A stretch of DNA of 64,000 bases from Carposina sasakii (taxonomy: Eukaryota > Arthropoda > Insecta > Lepidoptera > Carposinidae), in NCBI GenBank assembly GCA_014607495.2, contig CP053148.1, positions 11,098,001 to 11,162,000 of the forward strand, in the 5' to 3' direction. Numbering within the stretch: the stretch's first letter is position 1; every line of letters begins with the position of its first letter. Under the pieces are notes generated by a model, which saw nothing but the letters and a program-made list of their open reading frames with translations, did no database searches and was not told the DNA's origin. Positions 12,201-22,415 of this stretch are shown piece after piece. The position numbers were made by a program, and so were the translations under genes.

Positions 12201-15200
12201 GTTAGGAGTTGGGAGACCGTACTGCAATTGGTCGATGGAAACTATATATGTAGGGCTAATGTGATAATTATACGGGTAGGTACTACTCCTGAGATGGTAA
12301 CGATGATTTCAGTCTATTTACTCAACTTTGGACCATAATATTTTGGAAACCAGACACTTCCCAGGTATGCTTCCAAGGAGAAAAATGATCGCGATGATGA
12401 GGAGATTACGTAGTTTTCGGGAACGTTGACGACCAAAAATCACCCTGTATAAACTAGCATCTATTTAAGTCCACAACGCATTAATACAACTAAAAATCGA
12501 GAAATAAACTGACTTAAAAAAAAATACGGACTTCAAACTTTAACTAAAAAGCGATAAATAAAGTAACTTATTTATCTTCTTAATACATATTAAATATCTA
12601 AAATTATTTATATATTTACAACTTAATACCTAATACTTTAACAAAGTCATCTTTAACTATTTAAATATTTATAATTATCACTTATTTTTTGGAGTCGGTG
12701 TCAGCCTAGGTAACGTAGTCTGTTGTGTTGATGGACGCGCGCGTCTGGCAAAGCCACACACACGGCAAAATACAATACTTCAATATTCCTATTCTTGGTT
12801 TTACTATGAATTTTAGTGTCGGTCAGTTTTCTTAATTACATTTATTTGTTTAGCTGGCACCAACTCCAAAATAAGTGATAATTATGATTGAAGTCGGTAA
12901 TTATTTTTTTTAAGTCAGTTTTTACTTAGATTGAAATCCCCCTTGGGTGAAGGCCTCCTCCAACGATTGCCACTTTTCTCTATCTTGAGCCAGTTTTTGC
13001 CAAAGTGGTCCAGCAACTCCTCCCATGGATGAGGTGAACCATGGCTTAAATAGTTCTAAATTGTCTATACTTACTTCGCCTTAAAGCTTTGCACCTATCT
13101 TCCAATCACTGTATACATAATTTAATAAATCATTTTTCAGCAGTAACTTATAATTGTTACTACTGTTTCTATTCACAGGTGAACCTCAATCAAGCACATC
13201 GGATCAAGTTCAGGAAAATCCCGAAAGTGAACTCAAGGAACATAAGAAATCTAAAGAATCTCATAAAAGTAAGACGTCAAAAAAGGACGGGAAAAAAGAT
13301 GGGAAAAAAGAAGGAAAGAAAAAGAGGAAAGGCCATCACCGTCACGGCAAACATTCCAAGAATCACAAGAAAGAATCACAAAAATCTGGACACAGCAAAC
13401 ACAATAAAAAACAAAAACACTCAAAACATAAGGATAAAGATGGGAAAAAATCTAAACAGAAGAAAAAGAAGAGCAAACACCAAGAACCTGAAATAGAAGA
13501 GAGTGAAATAAAACGAAGCACTTCTATGGAATCAATAGAAAGTTCTAACAGAAGTCGCAGTGCAAGTCCTTTACCTTCCATACATACTCCATCTCCGACA
13601 CCCTCTCCAGAACCCACTGAACAGGAACAACTTGACCAACTTAATGATCCTGACTTCTTCAAAGATAAGTATGACAAGATAAAAGAACGAAGAAGAAATG
13701 CTGCAAAAGATGCTTGGGAATCTTTGTTTGATTATAAACAAAAAACAGTTGACAAACAAAAACAAAATCTAAACATACCAGAGAAAGATAAAAATCAGAA
13801 ACTTAGAGAAACTATTGAAAAATTAAAGGCTAAAAATGAGAAATACAAGGAAAGTTCACTGTTCAACAGCTTGTTCTCGGCGGGACAAAGCGGTGATTCT
13901 AAATCTAGACCTGCTAGTACTACAAAAGAAATTTCAAGTAGGGAAGATGACAACCCAGATTTATTCAATGATGAATTAGAAGATAGTTCCAAAGGGAAGA
14001 TCGTGAGTAAGAAAGGGCCTAAGAAAAGCGCAGGCAAGAACGAGTCCGCGTCTGAAGCTTTAGAACAAGCTGTCAAGGACATTAGCAAGTGGCTTGATGA
14101 CGCTCCGAAAGGATCAGCAGGAAACTCCCCATGCGATAGTCCTGCTCAGACCATTTCTACTGAAGATAATGACAATAGTCGCTTAGATGATGAGTTATCT
14201 GTCGGGGAAAAGACGCAGGCTAAAAAAGATGTATCCCGAAAGCGGCCATCGTCACGCGAACCGAAACTAGTAAAGCGGAGAGAAATACAAAGGACTATTG
14301 AACGATTACAGCCTGGGAAAAGTAAAGGGAACTTACTCACTAACATGAGCAGCAAAAATCTAGAAAAATCTGATGAATCATCTAATTCAGGAATACAAAA
14401 TAAAATACGTGATTCTAATAAACAGGAGGAAGTTAGTCCAAAATTAAGTCTCGGTTCAGTATTAGCAACAGTGGAATTTACACTTGGCAAAGATCACAAT
14501 TTTGCTAATAATGATGACAATAAAACTGCAGAAACTAAAGAGATTTCTGAGGTAACTGAAATAGCTAAAGAAAGTCAAGCTGAAACTGTAATTTCGGACA
14601 AGAAAACTGTAGAAACACCTGTCCCATCTACTAAAAAAGATGCTGAGGTCGAAACCGAACCACAACAAACAATGAAACCCAGTCAAGAAAAGGCTACGCC
14701 AAATCTCAGTGCTTGGTTCAAAGCTTTTGGAGCTCCAAAAAGTACAGTTACCACAGCAAATGTTGTAGTGAAGAAGAAAACTGACGAAGCAGAGCCTGAC
14801 GAAAAAGTTGTGGAAAATCCTAATAATGAAAAGGTGGTAACTGATAAAAACGTCGCAACTAAAACGGAACCCGCTGTTGAACCAGAAACACCAAACCCTG
14901 AGGGTGGAGACAGTCCACTGCCGGGAGCTTCAGTGACGCCTCGACAACGTCGTACTAGCACGGGCAGCTCAGTGTCAGAGCGGTCTTCTTTCAGCCAAGA
15001 CCTAGACTCCCCGCGACATCAAATGTCACATACGTCGCCCCTCTTACGATCCCCGGCCTCCCCGAGAACTGACGACTTTCAGAAGATCACCTACCCGATC
15101 ATCAATGGTACAGTCAGGGCCGGATTCTACCAAGACACAACATCTATCAAAAGCAGTCCAGAGAAAAGTTGCAGTCCCCGTGACGGACCGCAGTCACCAT

Positions 15201-17587
15201 ACTCCCCGTACTCGCAACACGTTTATGCGTCTAACAATGCGATGGGATCAGCTACTCCTAATTATTTCGTGGATCACAATAAAAGCCCCTTACCTACATA
15301 CAGCCAAAATCCCCCTCCATATTACGATGCGTCTAAAGTCCCATTGATTAACAAGCCGGGTCGGGCTCATGATGATTACACGTCTCTTGGACCCGATAGT
15401 TACCAGCAGAATCCATATTCTGCGCCGTTATCGCCGTTGGGTACGCCGTACCCGCTAACGACTTCTGCTAATTATTCTCAAGTACAAGATTCGCCACAGC
15501 CAGTGGCAACTTCCCCTCCAACGGCTGCACAGCCCGCCGACCGACAAGCAGAGTCCAAATCCGCTCTCTTCCCCGTCAAGAAAAGATCTTACAGTGAACC
15601 CGAATCACCTGCCGTATCTATTAAAAAAGTTGCCGATGCAAAAGACATTACAGTTACCCCGATCAATAGAAGTGACTATCAGAAACCCAATCAGCCAATA
15701 AATCAAATTTCTTCTACTCCGTCTGTCGACGATATTGCCTTGGCTTTGACCGAGAAGTCAGAACTTGCCAAATTAAACAGTTTACGTGAAAAGGTTGCAA
15801 ACATCAGCGCAGCGTATGCTGCTACCGAAGCTAAGGACAATACGTATGAAAAGAACGATGGTACTAACATACTTGACAGAAAGGACATCGGTAACGTAAA
15901 CCATAACCAACCGATTGGTATGATTAAGAAAGATAATGTGGATATCGTAAATATGGGTTACATGCGGCTAGATAATGAAAGAAGAAATGTAGAAACTCAT
16001 GAACATGAATTCACACCAAGAGATGTATCCAAAACAAATTTACATACTAATCTAAAAGGATACGAGGTTGAAGCTATTGCAATGAATCTTGGTCTGAATA
16101 ACCAGCAAATGCAGAAAGCCTCAATGAAAAGCAACTCTTCCAATATACCGCCGGCACATGCTCACATACAAGAAAGGCCACAGAGTGATCTATCTAATAT
16201 GAATCCAACCATAGCACACTCTCATCACAACCAATTTGACGCCGCCCAACATTCTACAGCTCTAACAATGAGTAATATATCCCTAAATGACATTGAGCTA
16301 GCAAATAAGAAGCTGTATTCATGTAACTCAACGACTACAACAAGTGCCATTGACTACGGTAATTGGAAGATGACGAACCAAATGCGGAAGCAAGATATGA
16401 TTCCATCTGATTATTCCACCTCGTACGGTGCGAATCCTAGCGATAAAACTAAGCCTACTAATAATAGTACAATGAATACGGCTCCAGTGAATTACAACAA
16501 GACGATACAACAGCAACATCAACAATACAACACTTTCAACAATATTCCAAGATCTAGCCTTCAGAGAACACAGGAATTGCAGCAGAACCTCTCAGCAGAA
16601 CTAAGGATACCCAATCCACGTGGGCATTTGAAAAATGATTCTATTAACATTACGTCGTCTATTAGCAGTAGTGAGTACACCAATAAAAACGTGGACTCTC
16701 TTGCTAAAAATCAGAAAACACAAGATAAGCACGTTCAAAACCACCCATTGTCTAGCCCGATGGCCTACAAAACACCTTACAGCACCCATTCTGGTCATCC
16801 ACTAGAGACGCTGCGGAATTTGCCTAATATCCCTCAAATGCTCGAAAGATATACAAACGACGAAAGGTACCTGTCCAGCTTTGCCGGCAGCGGTTCACTG
16901 TACCACGATAAATCCTTCCAAATGGCGCAAATGTTTAACAAAACGATGGCCTCAGAAGTTCACTCCGCCGCCGCCTCCACCAGTATATACTCACAACCTG
17001 CCACAAGCAAGGATATATACAAAGCGAATGCCGCTCCGACACCACAAGTTGACACGAAGGCTAAGGCGAAGAGGAAGCGAACGACCGACACGACAAAACA
17101 GGCACAACTAGCGGCCAGCCAAAGTTACCACAACGCGCCGTGCACCGACGTGCTGTCGACCGTCAAGTCGAGCATGATGTCGGGAGCGTTCAACTTCGGC
17201 ACGTCGACCAACATGGCGCTGGGCGGCGGGCTGTACGGCGACAACGCGGGCTTCTCGATGGAGGACTTCCGCAACAGCACGAGCCAGCTGATGGCGGCCA
17301 ACTACATGGCGGCGGCGGTGGCGCACCAGCAGCGCGGGGCCGACGGCGCCGACAAATTGGCCAAGCCGGCGCACCAGGGCGGCGCCTTCCCGTTCATGGC
17401 GCACGGCCAGCGCGCCGGCTACGGCTTCGCGGAGTCGTCGCCGCTGTACCAGCAGTACCTGCAGCGCCACCAGGAGGAGCTGCTGCGCTCGGGCGCGCAG
17501 ATCATGGGCCTGTACCCGCCCGCCTACCCCGCGCCGCTCGCCGCGCGCCAACCCTACGACGCTGTCAACCGCCGCTCCTGGCTCTAG
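275..17587 (+). CDS. CECR2: CECR2/dikar-type bromodomain chromatin protein, 5' end missing
   Basis: Coding exons are 275-363, 449-571, 747-1285, 3456-3626, 7116-7382, 8003-8265, 8362-8559 and 13179-17587. All have AG/GT borders and phases that join, giving 2018 residues. The N-terminus (SWWEVPSIAYFCSLFRTAF, residues 3-21) matches the start of CECR2, so only a short first coding exon is missing upstream. Residues 1 to about 170 form the DDT-like/WHIM-type region. A lysine-rich linker follows. The bromodomain is at about 408-505, with a WPF shelf at 422-424 and the acetyl-lysine-binding Asn at 479 (in RLYNG). The 4.4-kb last exon codes for a 1469-residue low-complexity tail rich in Lys, Ser, Pro and Gln; its last ~480 bases are very GC-rich. 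Family knowledge: CECR2 partners ISWI ATPases in nuclear chromatin remodelling, and dikar is the fly relative. Function in this species is inferred. Confidence 0.9.
1286..3455 (+). other. intron of the CECR2-type gene
   Basis: A 2.2-kb AT-rich intron. It contains two TA microsatellites (about 1996-2023 and 2237-2262) with a TTTATTTGCTCTTG-containing repeat-like segment between them. From about 2640 to 3180 there is more GC-rich sequence that looks like decayed mobile DNA but has no clear ends. No coding sequence was recognised. Confidence 0.6.
1996..2262. repeat. paired (TA)n microsatellites flanking a repeat-like segment
   Basis: Two runs of alternating TA, each about 26 bases (1996-2023 and 2237-2262), bracket about 210 bases beginning with a GAATATGTTTATTTG motif, a layout often seen at ends of short retroelements. 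The identity of the bracketed piece is not established. Confidence 0.55.
3930..4221. repeat. GGTCCGC-rich patch, possible hAT-type MITE end
   Basis: The motif CGCGGTCCGCAC occurs at about 3931 and again at about 4153, followed by a run of GGACCGCGGTCCGC and the terminus-like GCGAACCCTG ending near 4220. A matching left terminus and an 8-bp target duplication could not be found, so the element is incomplete or decayed and the class is a guess. Confidence 0.35.
5949..6638. mobile_element. hairpin MITE, TGTCGTGGCC family, copy 1
   Basis: Ends in inverted copies of ATATGTCGTGGCC (left at 5949; right as GGCCACGACA near 6623). Inside are further inverted motifs such as TCATGAAATGG and a TAACCTAACCT block at about 6236-6298. 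A second copy with the same ends and inner block is at 42863-43273. It has no coding capacity, so it is non-autonomous; the mobilising family is unknown. Confidence 0.7.
9805..10704. mobile_element. repeat with AACCGACTTC/GAAGTCGGTT ends, copy 1
   Basis: Begins near AAAACGAAAAACCGACTTCC and ends near TTTTTGAAGTCGGTTAAAAA, so the termini are inverted. It has landed in the right arm of the foldback element at 8639-13111. The body shares long similarity with 18817-19487, including a minus-strand open frame (9842-10081) whose first ~50 residues, starting MKEEYLHIAPT, recur in the other copy. A short antisense RTE 3'-end fragment lies at about 10207-10262. The transposon class is not recognised. 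Confidence 0.65.
10207..10262 (-). repeat. RTE LINE 3'-end fragment
   Basis: Reads, on the minus strand, into the common RTE 3' end (CAGTAGTGGACTGCAATAGG); on the plus strand it is the familiar CCACTACTGGACGTAGGCC block. Only the 3' terminal ~55 bases are present. Confidence 0.6.
10789..11583 (+). mobile_element. short non-autonomous element with internal 127-bp tandem array
   Basis: The head at 10789 reads CTAGTGGACGCCCGCGACTC and the tail near 11580 reads TTTATAATATTAGTGTAG, the ends of a SINE-like family common in Lepidoptera (Metulj-type, from memory). Between them lies an array of about 4.6 units of 126-128 bases (CGTGGGAA landmarks at 10921, 11049, 11175, 11302 and 11430). Two neighbouring units, 11106-11232 and 11233-11359, are nearly identical. 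Confidence 0.7.
11626..12300. repeat. AACCGACTTC-ended repeat containing three 129-bp tandem units
   Basis: Starts with TTTTTAACCGACTTC, the same terminus as the repeats at 9805 and 18817. Inside, CAACATCT landmarks at 11893, 12022 and 12151 mark three units of 129 bases, each holding GCTGCTGTGCT and GAAGCTACAGAACTCCT. The right terminus is not clear. Confidence 0.6.
12311..12447 (+). repeat. fragment of TACAGGGTGATTTTTGGTCG MITE family
   Basis: Nearly identical to 37679-37815 (shared block from CTATTTACTCAACTTTGGAC to the end CACCCTG followed by TA). Only the right part of the element is present here. A reverse-oriented relative starts at 28801. Confidence 0.65.
12935..13036 (-). pseudogene. 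LINE reverse-transcriptase C-terminal fragment
   Basis: The minus strand reads MGGVAGPLWQKLAQDREKWQ and then SLEEAFTQGGFQ without a stop. It matches in pattern the C-terminus of the LINE at 28306-28719 ([20 protein letters not shown]). It is a short remnant of a 5'-truncated retroelement. Confidence 0.65.
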
Positions 17588-18430
17588 CCGCTTCTGCCCG
17601 GCTCCCGGCTAATGTTACATAGGCAATTGTAATTTAGATTGTTGTAGTTTCGATATAGACATTTCATAATAATAGCTCTATTTATATTTCTAAATTTTAT
17701 TAATTACTTCAATCTAATATTATTAATTATTATTTTAATCATGACAAAATAAATTTGGACGAACTATTTACCTGTTTGTATTGTGTTGTTATAAACATAC
17801 CTATCTAATAATTATAATTAATAGTATAATATTGATAGCATCTTAACTTGTTGTTAATTTAGATTGTTTAAAGAATGTACTAATCCGTATCGGTTATATA
17901 TATTTACTACAGGTTTTTAAAGGTTATTTCTTACAAACAATCTATTATATCTACAATTACCATAAAACCAATCGTCATGTTTGTGTATATTGCAGTAGTT
18001 AATGTGTAGCTTAGCTAATCATCTTCTATTTTGACTTAATTTTACTCATTCGGTTGTAGACACCGCCTCCGCAATACGTTTTTATTTGAAGTGATTTATC
18101 TCGATTATAATAACTACAATGCTTTTGAGCTTTTAGCTTTAATTTACTGTAGCTAGCTACTAAGCAATTTTATTGAAAGGTCACATGAATGCATGTTTGT
18201 TATTTAATCAATTTAAATTTTATGTTAAACTACTTAATTTAGATTGTTGTGTAAATATTTTTAATTATGTTTACAGATAATGTTTTATTAGCCTTTTACG
18301 TTAATAATAATTTTATTAGGTAAGAACAATTATAATATTGAAATTCAATAGATATAGTAAGTATTAAGAATTCATACTTATAAGGAATATTAAAAACTCT
18401 ACATGTGTAAAATAAATAAAGATTTTCGGA
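17588..18430 (+). other. 3' UTR of the CECR2-type gene
   Basis: AT-rich and unique-looking sequence after the TAG at 17585-17587. Poly(A) signals AATAAA are at 17748-17753 and at 18411-18420, the latter followed by a T/GT-rich stretch. The longer form is my preferred end, so the UTR would be about 840 bases. Confidence 0.6.
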
Positions 18431-18816
18431 ATATGTTTTTCTTTTGTACCGTTAAGGTACTTTTACATTTTCGACTGGTCTTATAAAATGACCATTTCCG
18501 CAACTCATGAATGTCGTCAGCCACCATTTTGTGTTTTGTTTTAACGCGGAAGTGGCGTTCCGCCACGAAACGGCTGGATATCGCGTTAAAAAAGAAAGCA
18601 CTTATGGCTTCTACCCCATGGCGAAAATCATAGATTTATTAGTATAATGTATCTATGGCGAAAATACTGCGGTTTCGCAGGTTAGCTTATACCTACACTA
18701 ATGACGTCATAACATCGAAATAGGATATAATACACCTTGGTCACAAAATGCGTTAGCATCCTCTACTTAGTCTGTGGTCACAAACATGACAGAACACCTT
18801 ATTAAATTAAATATTT

Positions 18817-19487
18817 TTTTTAAAACGAAAAACCGACTTCCTCCCGAAACTCGAGCTTACTAAAGGACAAATATATATTGCGTTGAGCCGTGTACGAAGT
18901 TGAGAAGGCGTCAGATTTATATGCCGGCAAATGATTAAATAGACCACATGACAAAAGAGAGAAATGACTAGGCTTCGAAACTTTACGTCTGACAATATAA
19001 GCAACATATAATTACACTCCTTCCTGCCCTGTTCCCAATCATTTGAGGTCGGTGCAATATGAAGGTACTCTTCTTTCATTCATCCCTATATTATCATTAT
19101 TCGTCATCTATAACCATCTTATTCTTGTCAATTATCTCTTCCTCTATAAGGCCTCCCCCTGCCATCTTACTCATCGGCTTAAGCTGCACTACATATACTA
19201 ATTTCACTTAATTCCATATAAACAAGTGATAATTTCGAAATTTTGTTTTTCCTCCCATCACAGTCCACGCAGACGGATTGTAACGCGATGTTTGGCACGT
19301 CGGCTGGACCGATTAGTCGCAGTTTTCATATCATGACAGGCATATAGTTCCCTGAGGTAATTTCGAAACTACAGTCCACGCAGAGGAGTCGCGGGCGTCC
19401 ATACCAAATCCCTGGGTAACACACATAAAAAATTATTTAAAAAAACATACAGACGAATTGATAACCTCTCTTTTTAAGTTGGTTAAT
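18817..19487. mobile_element. repeat with AACCGACTTC/GAAGTCGGTT-type ends, copy 2
   Basis: Left end AAAACGAAAAACCGACTTCC and right end near TTTTTAAGTTGGTTAATAAA match the repeat at 9805-10704. A minus-strand open frame (18807-19079) keeps the reading of the other copy, starting MKEEYLHIAPT. Short-element head fragments (GTCCACGCAGACGG) interrupt its right half. Confidence 0.6.
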
Positions 19488-19839
19488 AAAGTGCCACCCT
19501 AAGTGCGGAGCTATAGGTCCTGGGTTCGTGTGTGCAAACATTTATATAGCCGCGTCCACACCTGCCATATGGGCTCGCGGTTATTCTCCTCTATGGGTTC
19601 GCGCGGCAGCCTCGATGTAGTAGCTTGCGAGCCAGATTCGCGCATCACCGAGCATCAAGTTCATGATAAACTTACAACAAGCGGTCGCGAGCCAAATCAG
19701 ACCGTCCACACCGAACGCACAGCGCACACCCTCTTTGGCGCACACTGAGCCACGGCCCGTTTACCCACAGCCCGAGCAACATCCACATCGAGCGAGGCAA
19801 TGGCTCACGAGGCTGCCGTGCTCGGTCAATCTGCCCCCG

Positions 19840-20012
19840 TATTGGCTATCTTTTTTGACAGCCCAATTCACAGTCATGATCACTCATTGAAACTTATTGC
19901 ACTGGAAGTGACATGTATGTGTGTGTTACCAAAATTTTCTTAATGCCACTTCCAGTTGTTGAGTTTCAATTGAGTGACGATCACTATGAACTGTCAAAAA
20001 AGATAGCCAATA
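19840..20012. repeat. hairpin, possible MITE
   Basis: The arms ATTGGCTATCTTTTTTGACA (from 19841) and the inverted CTGTCAAAAAAGATAGCCAA (19991-20010) extend for about 65-70 bases each with small mismatches, separated by about 35 bases. Neither a coding frame nor a clear target duplication is visible. Confidence 0.6.
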
Positions 20013-20184
20013 GGCCTGTTGGACACGGTTCATTTTGGAGTCCTAAATGTATCTGTAATGTTATTTATGTATTTAATACTAGCTACAACACAATAGAGAG
20101 GTGTGGGACAAAGTCAATGTGTTGTAAACTTTGTGAATATTTATTGTTTTATATTTATATTAAAATAAAAATTCATGGGCATCA

Positions 20185-20432
20185 CTAGAATACATCAGCT
20201 GCATCTCCTTCTGTGCATTTTGAAGGACTAGACTAAGAACTCTGATTAATTTTAAGAACTTAGGCATTCTCTTAGGCCAGGAATTTAGCTAGCTAGCACT
20301 TGTCACTGACAAGTTGACAGTGATAATTTTCTGTCCCCACGAAGCTAAACGCGGCTGTGGTATCTCCGTTATGATCGTGCAGATCTGGCTACCACCTTTC
20401 GGGAATACAGCCGTGTGTATATGTATGTAAAT
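20185..20432 (+). repeat. SINE-like dispersed repeat (CATCAGCTGCATCTC family), copy 1
   Basis: Shares ACATCAGCTGCATCTC at the start and AAATACAGCCGTGT-like ends with copies at 49570-49775, 51415-51648 and 56742-56943, all on the same strand. Inner landmarks are an ACTTGTCACTGA block and a TATGATC block. No coding capacity. The family name is not recognised. Confidence 0.65.
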
Positions 20433-22028
20433 AAAATACATCTACTGTTACAAAAGTTATATATTTTCAGTATTAATAGTTTATACAAAGAGGCAAACAA
20501 ATAATTTCAAAAAATCCTTTGCAACATTCTCAATTTTCTTAGTCTATTTCTTACTTTTTATTATTGTTAGATTTCATTAAATTGTGTACATTTCCACCAA
20601 GAATAAATGGTGCAAAAAGGCTTACATTGACCAAAAATATAAAGCAGTGCATTAAAAAAACTAGCATAAGTAAGTAGTTGTCTTACAAAGCTTCAGTGGA
20701 AATGCACTTGTCTCTAAAGTTGCAATTTGTCTTAGTATTAATCCCATATACCCTCAGAAGTGGCACCATGTGGTTCTATCGGCCGTAGGGGATAAAGGCA
20801 TGATTATATGTATGTATTAATTCCATGGTAAAAGAACATTACAGAGATCTTTACTTTTAGGTTAATCATAACTATAACACTACAAGCATGTACAGTCATG
20901 CATGAGTAATAAGATGTTTACATTGTTGTTGAACTATGGACCTTAACACAATGGCATAAGTACATTTGTGTATATATCTTATTGCTCATGACTGTACACA
21001 TACAGCCCCATTAACTGAACTTAAGAATTCCACAAAAAACATCTATTTTATATTTTGAGCCAGAAATTATATTGATAAACCTCTTGGCAGGTGTTTGTCG
21101 AAACCGGCACCGGTATGATAAATTTGGTAAGAGTGAGATGTCTCACTTTTAAACGTCAAATTCACAGAGCTATTAGTAACTAGATAAACTAAGTGGATGT
21201 ACTTTGCATGTAAAAATAGACTTAAATATTAGAATACACTCGTTCTCGAGCCAGGACTGAAGGAATTAGGGCTGAATGAAGTGGTTTGCAATCCCTTTTT
21301 ACAAACCAAGTAGAAACACTTGCCTTGTCTAGTTATTACTTAGCTCTGTGGATTTGACATTTAAAAGTGAGACATCTCACTCTCACCAAATTCATCATAG
21401 CATGCTGGGCACTACCTTATGTATTTCTCCTAAAATCTTGACTAAATGCCTATTTGGTTGAAGATCTTAAATGTCATCAATTTGTGTGTATTTCAAACAA
21501 AAAATATTTTGAAAATGAAAGACTTCATCAAGTAGCCTACTTGTAAAAAAGTATTTTTTGGAGACTAAGCAGTCAGGAATAGCTAGTAATCTACTTTTGT
21601 ATTTTGCTTTCCTTTTCTAGCTTTATCTAGGCAGGAAGATACTTATCCAATCTGTTGGAGGGTGTGCATGTATAATATGGGTGTATGATTTAAGTTTCTA
21701 CTACCACTTTAGATTATTAAACCTTTTTTCTAGGTCTGTTGAATATAAAACAGTGTAACTGTTTGGCTATATTTATTTTATCTTGACTAATTACAACCTA
21801 TTGTACCTAATCAAATTAAATTTAAAAAAAAAACAGAATTTGTGTGATGTGATTAGGTGTATAAAGAACTGACTAATACTTAGGTAATTACAATTTAGAA
21901 TAAATAAAGTATAATAGTTTTAGCCATAGAAAAAATGATGCTGCATTTCACAAATAGTATATCGTCGCAGAATCTAGTACTTAAAAGCAAATAAATATGT
22001 TAATCAATATAGCTAAACAACAATTATA

Positions 22029-22415
22029 TCAATTAGATTTAATTTCACCTTGTTCTTTGCGTTGTTGAACCATTTCTCTGATATTGTCTTCACTTTCTTT
22101 TAAATTCTTCTCTAAATATTGCTTAGTTTTTTCTAGTTCACTTACACGAGCAGACACCGCCGACTTTCTGGTTTTGATATTTTCTCTGATATTGGTCAAA
22201 TCCGTCAGGAGGAACATTCTGCCCACAGATTCATAGGTTTTGGTAGCAGATGGTAAAGTACTAATCTCTTGCTGAGTAAGATCTACATGTTGCGAGAGTT
22301 TCTTGAACATGCTTATTTGAGAATCAATAACTTGTATTTTCTTACTTGTTTCCACCATTTTCTCCTGTAGTTCTATAAATGCCTTTTTAAGTTCTAAATC
22401 TACTGGTTTAGCCAT
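22029..22415 (-). CDS. Pfdn1: prefoldin subunit 1
   Basis: A single-exon frame of 128 residues from ATG (22415-22413) to a stop at 22029. The family is usually about 122 residues, so it is full length. The order is that of a beta-type prefoldin: an N-terminal helix (residues ~5-45), a short beta-hairpin region with the family-like VGRMFLL (residues ~66-72), and a C-terminal helix to about 115 with heptad-like Leu/Glu/Lys spacing (SELEKTKQYLEKNLKESE). Known role: one of six prefoldin subunits that bind nascent actin and tubulin in the cytosol and pass them to the CCT chaperonin. A possible poly(A) signal is at 21772-21777 on this strand. It has no functional link to its neighbours. Confidence 0.93.
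   Translation of the reverse strand: MAKPVDLELKKAFIELQEKMVETSKKIQVIDSQISMFKKLSQHVDLTQQEISTLPSATKTYESVGRMFLLTDLTNIRENIKTRKSAVSARVSELEKTKQYLEKNLKESEDNIREMVQQRKEQGEIKSN

Larger units (their letters stand above)
10742..13049 (-). mobile_element. compound insertion with 13-bp target duplication
   Basis: The 13-base sequence AACCATGGCTTAA is present at 10742-10754 and 13037-13049. Joining the flanks at this repeat restores the arm of the host foldback element, so everything between arrived by one insertion that later took up other repeats. At the right edge (about 12935-13036, minus strand) a LINE C-terminal frame is readable (GVAGPLWQKLAQDREKWQSL), close to the LINE at 28248-28718. This supports a LINE as the founding insert. 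Confidence 0.6.
8639..13111. mobile_element. long-terminal-inverted-repeat (foldback) element, interrupted by nested insertions
   Basis: Left end CAGGGTGATTGGAAGATGGG and right end (reverse strand) CAGTGATTGGAAGATAGG, each flanked by TA, match over long arms. The left arm is about 8639-9030. The right arm is about 9430-9800, continuing at 10705-10754 and 13050-13111. The right arm is split by two later insertions: a 0.9-kb element at about 9805-10704, and a 2.3-kb compound insert at 10755-13036 flanked by a 13-bp direct repeat. No transposase frame is visible. The TA target and CAGGGTG end suggest Tc1/mariner mobilisation, which is an inference. Confidence 0.75.
18431..22028. other. intergenic region between the CECR2-type gene and prefoldin 1
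   Basis: 3.6 kb of mostly mobile DNA: the AACCGACTTC repeat copy (18817-19487), short-element heads at about 19255 and 19370, a GC-rich stretch at 19500-19840, a hairpin (19840-20012) and a short dispersed repeat (20185-20432). The part 20450-22020 is AT-rich with no recognised element except an inverted pair of TGAGACATCTCAC-like blocks near 21135 and 21365. Confidence 0.55.

Noticed and set aside
17108..17551. 147-codon minus-strand frame
   Set aside because: It lies opposite the conserved CECR2-type last exon in a GC-rich stretch where stops are rare; the Arg/Ala-rich product looks like no protein family.
17140..17622. 160-codon plus-strand frame
   Set aside because: A shifted-frame shadow of the same GC-rich exon end.
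19503..19748. 81-codon plus frame in intergenic GC-rich patch
   Set aside because: No homology recognised and no supporting splice or poly(A) context; kept only as a composition anomaly.
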